64,000 nt of DNA from Zopfochytrium polystomum (taxonomy: Eukaryota > Chytridiomycota > Chytridiomycetes > Chytridiales > Chytridiaceae), in contig JAIVFJ010000232.1 in assembly GCA_025765615.1 (NCBI GenBank), positions 32,263 through 96,262 of the forward strand. The letters run 5' to 3'. The number at the start of each line of letters is the position of its first letter. Position 1 is the stretch's first letter. Positions 54,831 to 64,000 of the stretch are shown one piece after another. The translations under genes and the position numbers were made by a program. The notes beneath the pieces are model-generated. The model was not told the DNA's origin. It did no database searches and saw only the letters and a list, made by a program, of their open reading frames with translations.

Positions 54831-56175
54831 ATGAATGTCATCTCGCTGCTGGCAAGCGAGCTGATCGACCGCATTCTCGGCTTCGTCTTCGTTGCTGGCG
54901 AAGACGACGACGACAACGACGGTGACAACTGCCGCGCGATCGCCCGGCTCTGCTCGGTCTCAAAGTTCTGGTCCCGGCGAGCTGCAACCGACGCCCTGTG
55001 GCGGTCAATGTTCCTCAGTCGCTGGCCCATGCCACGGATATGCGCGGCTGACAGCGACGCACCGCCGATCGCCCACCACCACCTCGAGGCAGATTCTCAA
55101 GCAGCGGACGGCTCCAGCACGCGCAGCGGGTCCACCTCACCAGCCGCCAGAGTCCCGTGGAAGAAGCTGTACGAGCACCGCTTGGCGGTGCGCAACAGCT
55201 GGATCCGCGGACAGCCCGTCGAAAAGCGATTTCGCCCCGTCGCGACCATCCTCGCGCTCCACCCACAGTGGGTCATTGTTAATACTCAAGGCGGCACTGG
55301 CGAAGTCTTGATCTATAGACGATCGGATCTCGAGCTTGTTCGAACAATTCGTGCCCACACGACCTGGGTGTGGCGCGCAAATGTCGACGTCGATGGAAAG
55401 GGCTTGCTGACAATGGCGTCCGATGGCGTGAAGCTGTGGGACATGTCGACCGACGCTTGCGAACTCGCTCTCGAGGGCCTCGATGTTAATTTTCTGTTAG
55501 ACATGAGTCTCCATCCCGCGTACATCGTTGCTGTAGCCAGACAGAACGTTCCGGTCTTTGGACTGATCACAGTAATGGTTTGGGACAGAACTACTGGGTC
55601 GTTGGTTCAGACATTTCACTGTTCCGGGGAAAAGATTCTGGCGTTCGCCATCTGGGGACTTCAAATTGTCACTCTCTCCAGCAATGGTTCAGTCAAGCTG
55701 TGGAACGTTCTAACTGGTGATTGCGACCAGATACTCATGGGTGGCGATGAAGCAGCAAAGCCACTAAGCAGGAGTGGCATCGTCCGATTTGATGGCGATC
55801 GTGTCGCCGTCCTTTCTCGGCACGAAAATTGCATATTGGTTTGGGATTCTCGAAACGGTGCCCTTCTCAAGAAGCTGGAATACGGCCAAGCAAGACCTAA
55901 TTACTTTCATCTGGTCGCAGAATTTCTTGCCAATGTTTACGATTCCTCAATTGAGCTGTGCGATATCAAATCGGGGAATGTCGTGCGCCGCATCCTGACA
56001 CAAAAAGACTCTAGTATATTCATGGATGGGTCTGCTATATTTTCCGTTCCAAGAGTGAGCCAGCTTTTTATGCAACTGCGTAAATTAACCTCCCTTTGCA
56101 CAACAAAAATAGGATACAGACGAAGCCACAGCGTTCGACTTTGTGAGTGGAATTCCTTTTGCCAGCTACTTTTGA
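54831..56175 (+). CDS. F-box protein with WD40-like propeller
   Basis: Exons 54831-56054 and 56113-56175 give about 428 residues. The N-terminal F-box (VISLLASELIDRILGFVF ... LCSVSKFWSRRAATDALWRS) would bind Skp1. An acidic/Ser insert follows, then the VPWKKLYEHRLAVRNSWIRG segment typical between F-box and propeller in F-box/WD proteins. Several WD-type blades follow: TIRAHTTWVWRANVDVDGKG, GVKLWDMSTDA, TVMVWDRTTGSLVQTF, GSVKLWNVLTGDC, CILVWDSRNGALLKK and SIELCDIKSGNVVRRI. Probable substrate adaptor of an SCF ubiquitin ligase. The frame before 54831 lacks an ATG, fixing the start. Confidence 0.85.
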
Positions 56176-56719
56176 AGGGAGAGATCGCGTTGTTTAACGG
56201 TAGGTCGAGGACTGGCCAACTGTTGCAAACTCGTTAATGTAAGCAAATTCAGCGAACGGTCACCTTTTTTAGTTTGTCAACCAAAGAGCGTGAAACTGAG
56301 ACTATTGGAGATGTGCCAAATATATAAGTTGGTGGGCAGGGATGGATCGATTGACATTTGCTAAAGGTGCGACATGTGCATGCCAGCTTGACTGGTCAAT
56401 GTCAAATCCCCGAGGTGGCCCGGTGCGAAGCTGCAAGGAACCCGTCCGTGAGGCGGATGGGGAGGGTCCTGGTGGTGTTTGCAGGTTGCACATTGCCTGC
56501 CTGGGAAAGACGCAACCACTCGTCCATGAGACGTCCGAATTGAAGCTTGGCTGTGTGTTCGACTCGGCTGCGTATAATAAATAACGTGGAGCCACATGGC
56601 TGAAGAGTTGAATTAGGAGTTGAATCTGTCACTCTGCAGAGCAGTATCGCCAGACAGAGGGCGAGACACTGTCCACCACGAATCATGCAGAAGCAGACAA
56701 AAAAAAACTCCCAACTGAG
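56176..56719. other. Intergenic spacer
   Basis: No supported gene between the F-box/WD40 stop and the arrestin-like start. Confidence 0.5.
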
Positions 56720-58586
56720 ATGGCCTCGACGACCACAGTGGCGGCGGTGGGACCGGGCCCCAGCACGACCACGACGGTGACGACGGCGGCGGCGATGAAG
56801 CCGCTGAACGGCACCGACGTCGCAAAGCGCCACTCCGCCGAGCCCGAGGCGCTCGCAGACATCGTCAAGCGCCGCGCCGCCGAGGCCGGCCTGCTCAAGG
56901 AGCGGCCGCTGCTGGAGCAGCAGATCCTCGCCCTGCCGTCCGTCGCAGAGGGACTCGTGCGCCCCGTCCACCAAGAGACGGCCACGCTCGAGGCCGCCAT
57001 CCGCCTCTTTGGCGCACACATCGAGCCGCCCAGCGCGGGCCGCCACTTTGCCGCTGACGGGATCCTCGACGTCGACGCGGACGGCGACCACGCCGGCGCC
57101 GCAGCGACAGTCAAACCAGACGATCTGATCGAAGTGGCCAAGGTCAAGGACCGGGACGTCGGCGTCGAAGTCACCCTTCTCGCCAAACCCACCATCACTC
57201 CGTCTACCTGCGCGGGGGACAAACTGGTGCGGGGGTTCAACGGATTGCCCGGCGTCGGTCCGTGGGCGATCGGCGGGTACATCCGCGTGAAGAGCCTGAA
57301 AGAGGCCAAGAAGCCGCTGGAGCTGTCCAAGATTTCGGTGAAGCTGGACGCGGTGATGGCCGGCCGGCGAATGGTGGCGAAGAGCAACGAGGCGTTTGTT
57401 CTGTATCCACACTTTTACGCGCGGCTGGTGGCGCTGCCGGTAGTTGTGCTGGGGCAGAACACCACGATTCCGGTCGGAGGCGAGTACTTTGGAACGTTCC
57501 GTTTCCAGTTTACGCAGGTTTACCCACCCGCTCTGGACCTCATTACCCTGTGCGCCCACGACACGAAGAATGTGGTGCTGTACCGCTTGGGCGTGACGAT
57601 TCCCGGGCCCTTTGGTCAACTCTCGCTCCTCTACGATGTCCCAGTTCAGCTCTTTTCTGTCAACCTTATCCGAGGCTGGCTGACCGACACGGTCGTCAAC
57701 CCTTTAGTCTCCATGTTTCCAAGTTCAAAGCCTGAAATACTCCCGGACGTCCACATCAAAGTCGGACCCCACGGCTGGTGCGTACCCGGCGAAACCATTG
57801 CTATCGAAGTCACGGTCATCATGCGGCCACCAGGCTACTCCACCAACAGCGCCAGCAACAGCAGCGCCGAGTCTGCGTCCTCGATTGTCGGCAGCATATC
57901 CCAGGTGACGGTCTCGCTGTACGAGGTCGTCGGATTCGCCGAGGGATCCCTGAAGGCGGGGTCCCTGCACCCGCGAGTGACGGTCAAGACGTGCGTCTCG
58001 TCGATCGCGAAGCGCGAGCTCAACGCCGCCGCCGAAGCCGGGCATCAGACGCTGATCTGGAACCCGTCGGCGGTGGCCGGCGCCGCCAGCATGACCGCGA
58101 CGCTGCGGCTGCGGATCCCGCCGCCGGCGTCGACGCGCAGCATGGTGCCGACCACGGGCGGGGCGGGGGGCGCAAAGTCGAACTTTGACGCGGCCAGCGA
58201 GTGCGTCAACACGGACGGGCGGTGGATCAACACGCTCGTGTCGCACGAGGTGTGCGTCGCGGTGCAGTATGAGCGGGCGGCGGCGGCTTCGGCGGGGGGG
58301 CGCATGAAGCAGTTTTTAACGAGCGTGGGGCTCAGGGCGGCCGAGCCGCCGGTCGAGTACAGAGTGCCGGTGCAGGTAGTCGGTGTGCCGCGCGCGGCGG
58401 CCAGCGTGATTGCGAGCAGGTTCCCTGCGGTGCTGAAGAACCCGGACGAGGCCGAGAGGGGCGCCGGCGGTGGTGCGCGGCGAGGCGGATGAGCCGTTCG
58501 AGCCGCTGCTGTCGGAGGATCCGGTCAAGACGCCCGACTTGGTGAGCGGGATCACGCTGGACAAGGGGGGCTACATGGGCATTTAG
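56720..58586 (+). CDS. Arrestin-like protein, one frame break near the C terminus
   Basis: Single exon, about 622 residues. The N-terminal 180 residues are Ala/Asp-rich. From about 190 an arrestin N-like domain is visible: IGGYIRVKSLKEAKKPLEL, SKISVKLDAVMAG, TTIPVGGEYFGTFRFQFTQV, YPPALDLITL, VLYRLGVTIPGPFG. A C-lobe follows with VHIKVGPHGWCVPGETIAIE and VTVSLYEVVGFA. Fungal alpha-arrestins recruit Rsp5-type ubiquitin ligases to membrane transporters; no PPxY motif was obvious. An extra G in the G-run at 58460-58463 shifts the frame. Past it the reading continues with PAVVRGEADEPFEPLLSEDP, GITLDKGGYMGI and stop at 58586, instead of an early stop at 58492. Assignment is by fold-type motifs rather than a decisive signature. 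Confidence 0.7.
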
Positions 58587-58872
58587 GGCATTTAGGCTCT
58601 CTTGTCCCCATTTGTTGAAGGCACTAGCCGCCAGTTAGTGTGCACTGCGTGCCCTATTGTTTGTTTCCCGCATACTCAAGAAGAAGTAAAGGAGTGGTAA
58701 GAGAGTCACAGGCAAGTCACGGGGACACGGATCCAACCGCATCCCGCACGCTCGGCAGAACTGTACGCGAATTTCGCCGTCGCCCGGGGTCACAAGGCGC
58801 CGCGTCGTCGTCAGGCGTGTGACAATTCCTTGCAAAAGGGCAGACCGACTTTACACCCAGGACGCAGCACAA

Positions 58873-61311
58873 ATGAGCCTGTCCGACCTGCAGCGGGAGC
58901 GCCAGCTGATTGCCGCCGGCTCCACCTCGCACGCGTCAGACGTCGCCTCCCTCCTCCGGCTCTTCCTCGACGGCGGCGTCGAAAACTCGCGAAGGCGGGT
59001 GAGCGACCGGATCCCTCGCCACTCCCCCCGACAGCCGTTCGTCACTGCTAAACACATACCTGTCTTCCCGTCAGGATGCGGCTTACGCCATCGTGTCGCG
59101 CGATCCGTTTCTGAGCTATATGCTATCGCCCGGCGGCCATCCCCACGACCTCGAGCGGAAAGAGGCACGCGTGAAAACGATGCAGCAGATCCGCCGAATC
59201 GTAGAGATCTCTCAGACCATGACAGATCGCCAGCTATTTTCGGCAATCCTCGACGTAATGATGTGGGCATAAAGTTCAATTTCCTGTGGCATTGCACGCA
59301 TGGGTTGGTAAGTCACTCAGTTCGCACTTTCCCCGCAGAGAGCTCTCGGACAGCTTCAGCATGCGGCTTGGAGTCCATGCGATCCTCTTCAAGACGGCGC
59401 TCGTGTTCTTTGCCACTGAGGTGCAGCAAGCAAAGTGGCTGACGGCAGCAGAGAATTTCGAGCTGTTCGGGTCGTTTTCCATGGTTAGTGACTCTTGCGC
59501 AGTACTTTTTTCTTCACCCACTCAATTGATCGTCCCGACCGTGCGTGTGTCGGCTCCTTTCTCTCCGGGGCTGACAGACCGAACTAGGCCACAGCTCAGC
59601 CCTGCAAGGCATCGAAACGACCGCGACCCTCGACGTCGCAAACGACGAATGGATCCTGCACTCGCCGACGCTCACGTCGGCGAAATGGTGGATAGGCATG
59701 GTTGGCCAAACCGCCACCCACACGGCCCTACTAGCGCAAACGATTCTGCCAGACGGCGAATCGCTGGGACTCAATTGGTTTATCGTTCCTCTCAGAGACC
59801 CTCTCACTGGACGGTTGAGGCCGGGGGTGACGTGCGGTGACATTGGCGCGAAAGCTGGGAGGAACGGACTGGATAACGGCTGGATCCTGTTATCCCACGT
59901 CAGAATCCCGAGAGAGAATATGTTGATGCGGTTTTGCAAAGTTGGAAAAGGAGGCAAGGACATTGAAGGACCCGTCCATCCGGCAGTAATGTAAATGATT
60001 GGAGTGCCCAATCGGCCAATTACTAACCAACCCCCCCGATAAACAACAGGTATGCCCCGCTCATTCCCGAGCGCCTAACCCTCACATTCGCGGTCCGCAC
60101 GACCATCGGCAAAGCCCTGACGATCGCGATCCGCTATGGCATCACGCGTCGACAGGGGGCGTCCAACGAGCAGATCCTCGACTACCAAGCGCAGCAGTTC
60201 AACCTGCTTCCGCACCTGGGCGGGCTTGTGGTGATCCAGCTGGCCGGGCGGGTGACGCTGGCGCGGTGGTCCGCGTTCGCGGCGATGGCGCAGGAGGATC
60301 CGGACGGGTACGCGGCGGACCTGCCAGACGTGCACGCGTCGAGCGCCGGGCTCAAGGCCACTGTGACGTGGTGGGGCAGCGAGGTGCTGGAGAACTGCAG
60401 GCGCGCGTGCGGCGGGCACGCGTACAGCTCGTACAACGCGATCGCGGGGATGATTGCGGACTGGGGCGTCATGACCACGGGCGGCGGTGACAATTTCCCG
60501 ATGGCTCAGCAGTGCGCGGTAGGAAATGTTGCCAGAGTCCGCTTTTTCCTGTCTAACATCTGACATTTTTTATTAATTTTTCTTGCGTTTCTCGCAGAGA
60601 TACATCCTCTACTCTCTTCAGTCGCTGAGCCGCGAGGGCCAGTGCCGGGGAACTGCCTCCTACCTCAACAACGCAGCTTCTCTCGCAGCCCAAACCAAGT
60701 GTCGCTTTGACCCGTCCGACGACGCAGCGTTCTCAAAGCTTGACACGTACGCGGAAATACTGAGTGTCATGGTTGTCAAAGTGGCAACCAGACTCACGAA
60801 GAACACAGCGCTGTCCAAAAAGAACGGCGGCGACCCTATCAACGACAATATGGTCGATCTTACGCACTTGAGGCAAGCCTTTTGTCCCACGTCCTGCAAA
60901 TTGCACAGGCTTTTCTTCTCACCTCGCAAACCTCGACACTTCCCCCAAAACGACTCAAACCAACCAGCAACCTCCACTCGTATGTGCACCTGCTCAACAA
61001 CTTCCTCGCCTCGCTGCAGCCCCCGCACGCGCAGCCACCCGCGAGCCTCTTGCCGACACTGCACGCCCTCGCGGTGCTCTACTTCGCCGACGTCGTCCGG
61101 CGAATCGTCAGCGTCACGGCGCTGGAGGAAGGGTACTTTGACGGCAGGCACATCGAGGCCGTGAAGCACGCCGTGAGGCGCGGGTGCGCCGACGTTCGGG
61201 CGGTGGCGGCAGGGGTGACAGACGGTGAGCCGTCACCTATCTGCGGGTTGTTCAGAACCCTAAGGCGACATTACGTTTCTTATTTCTGCTTGCTAAACAT
61301 ACACCCGTCTC

Positions 61312-61354
<43 letters not shown>

Positions 61355-61637
61355 AAACTTGTACAACGCGCGCTTTGTACGAGCGCAGCCCTTGGCTTCC
61401 CCGACTTTGTTCTAAACTCGCCGATCGGCAGGCACGACGGGCACATTTATGAAGGTGCGTGAAGAACGATTTTTTTTTTTTTTTTTTTTTTTTTCGTTTG
61501 CTCATCCCACCGGTGTTCTCGGGCAACCACGTATAGCGTACTTCGAGACGGTGAAGGGCTCGCCTGACGGTATAGGCATCCCTCCGTACTTTGAGTCGGA
61601 GATCCGACCGATCCTCGAGAGCCGCAGTCGCCTTTGA
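58873..61637 (+). CDS. Peroxisomal acyl-CoA oxidase
   Basis: Nine exons: 58873-58998, 59075-59262, 59339-59483, 59578-59990, 60050-60518, 60598-60872, 60968-61224, 61389-61454 and 61537-61637, 679 residues, the usual family length. Landmarks: MTELGHSSALQGIETTATLD (FAD/acyl-binding TELGHG.. ETTA), WWIGMVGQTATHTALLAQ, GDIGAKAGRNGLDNGWILLS with VRIPRENMLMRF, CGGHAYSSYNAIAGMIADW (catalytic region) and IGRHDGHIYEAYFETVKG. The C terminus SRL is a type 1 peroxisomal signal. The enzyme performs the first step of peroxisomal beta-oxidation, producing H2O2. Exon 2 uses donor AT|GTGGGC, which removes an otherwise unavoidable frame break; the strong-looking GTAAGT at 59308 would need an indel. Intron 6 has a GC donor. 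Confidence 0.93.
61314..61353. repeat. A40 homopolymer in an acyl-CoA oxidase intron
   Basis: Forty A on the sense strand inside intron 7, ending 35 bases before exon 8. Confidence 0.95.
61470..61494. repeat. T25 homopolymer in the next intron
   Basis: Twenty-five T on the sense strand inside intron 8, starting 15 bases after the exon 8 donor. Confidence 0.95.
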
Positions 61638-62290
61638 GCCCTGCGGCTTCCTTTTTTCTTCGTGTTGGTCTGTGATGTCGCTTGGCTTTGGCCTCAAATT
61701 GTTTTTCCTTGTCTGTTAAAAATGGACACCGTTGCTCGTGGTGCCTTCATTACATACTTTTATTGTTTACCAACTTGCAACACTACTTCCGCCGACCAGA
61801 GGGTGGTGGTACAAATACTAAATGCTCGTTCGTTTTCCGGAACTGATTGTAAGTTGGAAAACTCAAATCTGACCGTCGAGCGAGACCACAATAAAAGAAC
61901 AAGGAACCATTATCCTTTTCAGCATAAACTGCACAACGCCAAAACGACACACCTTTGCCTTGCAACCACATTTCTGCAAGCGTGGGTAGCTGCTCTACCG
62001 CCTTGCAGACTGCATTAAGCTTGAACGCAAAGGCTTGTTTGGCGGAAGAGCGCCTCGGTAGGCCGGATCGACTGCCACCAGCGACTGCAATCGCGCCCTG
62101 GAAGCGGCAGACGCGGGATGGCAGCCGCTGTGGGCGCGTGTGAAAGGAGCTCGGCGAGGTTGTCCGCGACGCGCGTTGCTGTGGTTTGGAAACATGAAAA
62201 AAAAGAAGTAACCAAAAGTTTAGGGGGAATGAGGACAGCCAGCCAGCGGACACGGCAGCAACAAGAACTGCAGCCAGAACAAACACTCAC
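61638..62290. other. Region between convergent genes
   Basis: No firm gene. On the minus strand 62190-62030 an exon-like block follows a T8-rich acceptor (CCACAG) and reads ATRVADNLAELLSHAPTAAA. It could be a last exon of the gene at 62291-63965, since a good GTGAGT donor directly follows that gene's stop. Confidence 0.4.
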
Positions 62291-63965
62291 CTATCCCCCA
62301 CTTCCCTCGCCACCAACGCCGCCAGACGCGCCCACGCCGACGCCAGACCCGAGGTCCCGCGCCACCCTCGCCTCCTGGACGACGGCCAGCAGCTCCAGCA
62401 GAACCGCGCTTTCCCGCAGCAGCATCAGCTCCCCCGCGGTTCCGCCGACACCGCCGCCGTCGCCGCCTCCGTCACTGCCGGTCCCGTCCTCCCCAGACAT
62501 GAACACGTCCCCGTCCCCGTCCGCGTCACCCTCGTCCCCGTCCTCCTCCTCGTCGTCGCCATCAGCGTCGTCGCCGTCGTCGTCAGCCCCATCCGGCGCA
62601 AAGTAGTTCCGGAAGACAGCGTCGACGTCGATGGCCTCGGCCTCCCGCAGGAGCCGCGTCGCGGCGGCGAGGTCCTTCTGGGACGGGAAGCGCAGGAGTG
62701 GGGCGGCGCCGGGCGCCAACGTCGGCGGGAGGGTGGAAGAGGGATAAGATGGAGGCAGCGGCCGGGTCGTGGTGGCGGCGAGGAGGGCCGGGAGCTCGAC
62801 GTGGGGGGGCACGCCAGAGTCGGACGAGTCGCTGGTCGGGGCGAAGGCGCTGAAGGGGGTGTAGGGAAGAGAGGTTTGCTGATTGCGAGAGACGTCGATG
62901 CCCACCAGGGAAAAGAGGGCGGGGTGTTGGGTTCATTAGCCGAAGTCCAAACCTCACGGAACATCAAATGGGAAACACTTACGCAGCGGGGGTCACATTT
63001 TCCGTCTCTCTCCGACGTGCGAGCGACTCGCTTCAGCGCCCGAGTCAAAGTCGCCCAGCGCTCGCACGTGGTTCGGTTCAAGGGACGGTTGTAGCTCCGA
63101 CGCGGACCTTCATAAGTCGGACGACGCTGGTCCGCGACAAAACATCAACCGCGAGGAAAATTTGCAAACGAGTTTCAACCTTTTTTTTTTTCCAAAACAA
63201 AACAGGAGCAAATCATCCTCACCCGGAATCTGGCTGTCTACCAAGTTGGCCGAACTGGAGCTGGTAAAATAAAACAGCCCGTCATCGCCCTTCCGGGCGA
63301 GCGCAACTCGATCAAACTGCACCAAAGCTCTTTTAGGGTTTCTTCCTCCTTTCGATGCAGATTCAGAAACAGAAGCCCAAGTTACCTCGTCCGAGGGCGA
63401 CACGTAACGGTCGCATCAGCAAGCCCGTTCGTCCCTGCTGTGGAGGGCCGGTGCGCTGCGGTCGTTGGGAATCCTTCACTCGCGATCGCGTCCACCAGCG
63501 CCAGCGTAAATTTGTGCAACTTGGCAGCCTCGAGCTTCACGGCTTCGTCCCCCGTGTGCAAGATTTTGACATGAAGGAAGACGGCCTGGACCTCGCGCTG
63601 GCGTTCCGTTCATCGAAAAATACAAAAACAAAACGAGAGAGAAATCGCCGGATAAGGAGAAGCAAAACACCCCTCAGGCAGACCAAAATTATGAGGGAAA
63701 AAAAAAAAGCAGCAGCCAAATCGCAGCCCCTAAACGCACCTGGAAATGCGCAAGGTCTTCAAACTGGTTTGAGCGAGCGGCTTCCAGCAGCGCGGACAGG
63801 TTGGACGAGGTGAGGCCCGCTGGGGCGGCCAGGGTGGTGGTGGCGACGGCGGCGGTCGAGGCCGCCGTGGCCGTCCGTCGCGCAGAGGATCGGGTCGCTA
63901 CGGCAGGTGCGGCAGTGGCGGCGGCGACATCGGGAGGCGGCGAGAAGAAGCCTTGCGAGTCTTGA
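62291..63965 (-). CDS. Partial gene with bromodomain-like segment (5' end outside the window)
   Basis: Exons read: 63965-63740, 63597-63386, 63329-63223, a block near 63130-62980, and about 62882-62291. The first encodes SPPPDVAAATAAPAVATRSS and then GLTSSNLSALLEAARSNQFE; the second REVQAVFLHVKILHTGDEAV with KLEAAKLHKFTLALVDAI, which resembles the second half of a bromodomain (D.xLM..NA..YN...S.V..DA..L...F). Downstream are FDRVALARKGDDGLFYFTSS, a basic NRTTCERWATLTRALKRVAR block and an Asp/Gly-rich C terminus. The junction into the 63.1-kb block does not keep phase, so one boundary or base is wrong. The T-run at 63970 lies in the preceding intron, directly before an acceptor. Confidence 0.5.
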
Positions 63966-63969
63966 CTAA

Positions 63970-63997
63970 TTTTTTTTTTTTTTTTTTTTTTTTTTTT
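63970..63997. repeat. Poly-T tract at the window edge
   Basis: About 28 T (an A-run on the coding strand of the partial gene), directly next to the acceptor of its first visible exon. Confidence 0.9.
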
Positions 63998-64000
63998 GGT

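Noticed and set aside
41453..58470. Genome-wide programmed +1 frameshifting as the explanation of all frame breaks
   Set aside because: Breaks occur in both directions, mostly in homopolymers, and do not share one slippery motif except for two sites in one gene. Assembly indels explain them more simply.
59221..59310. Acyl-CoA oxidase exon 2 extending to the strong GTAAGT at 59308
   Set aside because: It needs a one-base frame break, and the extra residues do not match the family. The weaker donor at 59263 gives a continuous conserved sequence.

Overview
The window is eukaryotic and most likely fungal: GC-rich coding blocks, many short introns (mostly 45-100 nt, GT-AG with a few GC-AG), AT-rich or microsatellite-rich spacers, and conserved genes for a P5A ATPase, RNA polymerase subunit RPB6, RIO1 kinase and peroxisomal acyl-CoA oxidase. 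The many low-complexity inserts, a CD225 protein and a Reeler-like protein fit an early-diverging (chytrid-like) fungus better than a yeast or mushroom, but that is an inference.

Left part (1-14.3 kb): five copies of one MFS drug:H+ antiporter-like gene lie on the minus strand. One is intact (12343-14270), one differs by a single extra base (7571-9422) and three are decayed (1835-2040, 4745-5962, 10130-11560). Several copies share a palindromic CGG...CCG element upstream. A PAQR (adiponectin-receptor/Izh) gene is embedded in the array, and a Tc1/mariner remnant lies near 7 kb.

Middle (15-40 kb): a membrane-anchored multicopper oxidase; an unrecognised Ser-rich protein; a tRNA-like gene with its own Pol III terminator; a CD225/dispanin-type protein; RIO1 kinase; a polytopic membrane protein; two tandem paralogues of unknown function with a conserved intron; a large RhoGEF with CH-DH-PH-WW-WW architecture; and an SCP/Psr-type CTD-like phosphatase.

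Right part (40-64 kb): a secreted two-module Cys-rich protein, the P5A ATPase (Spf1/ATP13A1), RPB6, a second diverged HAD phosphatase, a Reeler-like secreted protein, an ankyrin-like repeat protein divergent from an F-box/WD40 protein, an arrestin-like protein, acyl-CoA oxidase ending in a peroxisomal SRL signal, and the 3' part of a gene with a bromodomain-like segment.

About ten otherwise convincing genes carry single-base frame breaks, including in the highly conserved P5A ATPase. The simplest reading is residual indel error in the assembly, so such genes are annotated as genes with the break stated. Splice sites were assigned by eye from reading frame, splice consensus and family knowledge; coordinates give the outer coding limits.
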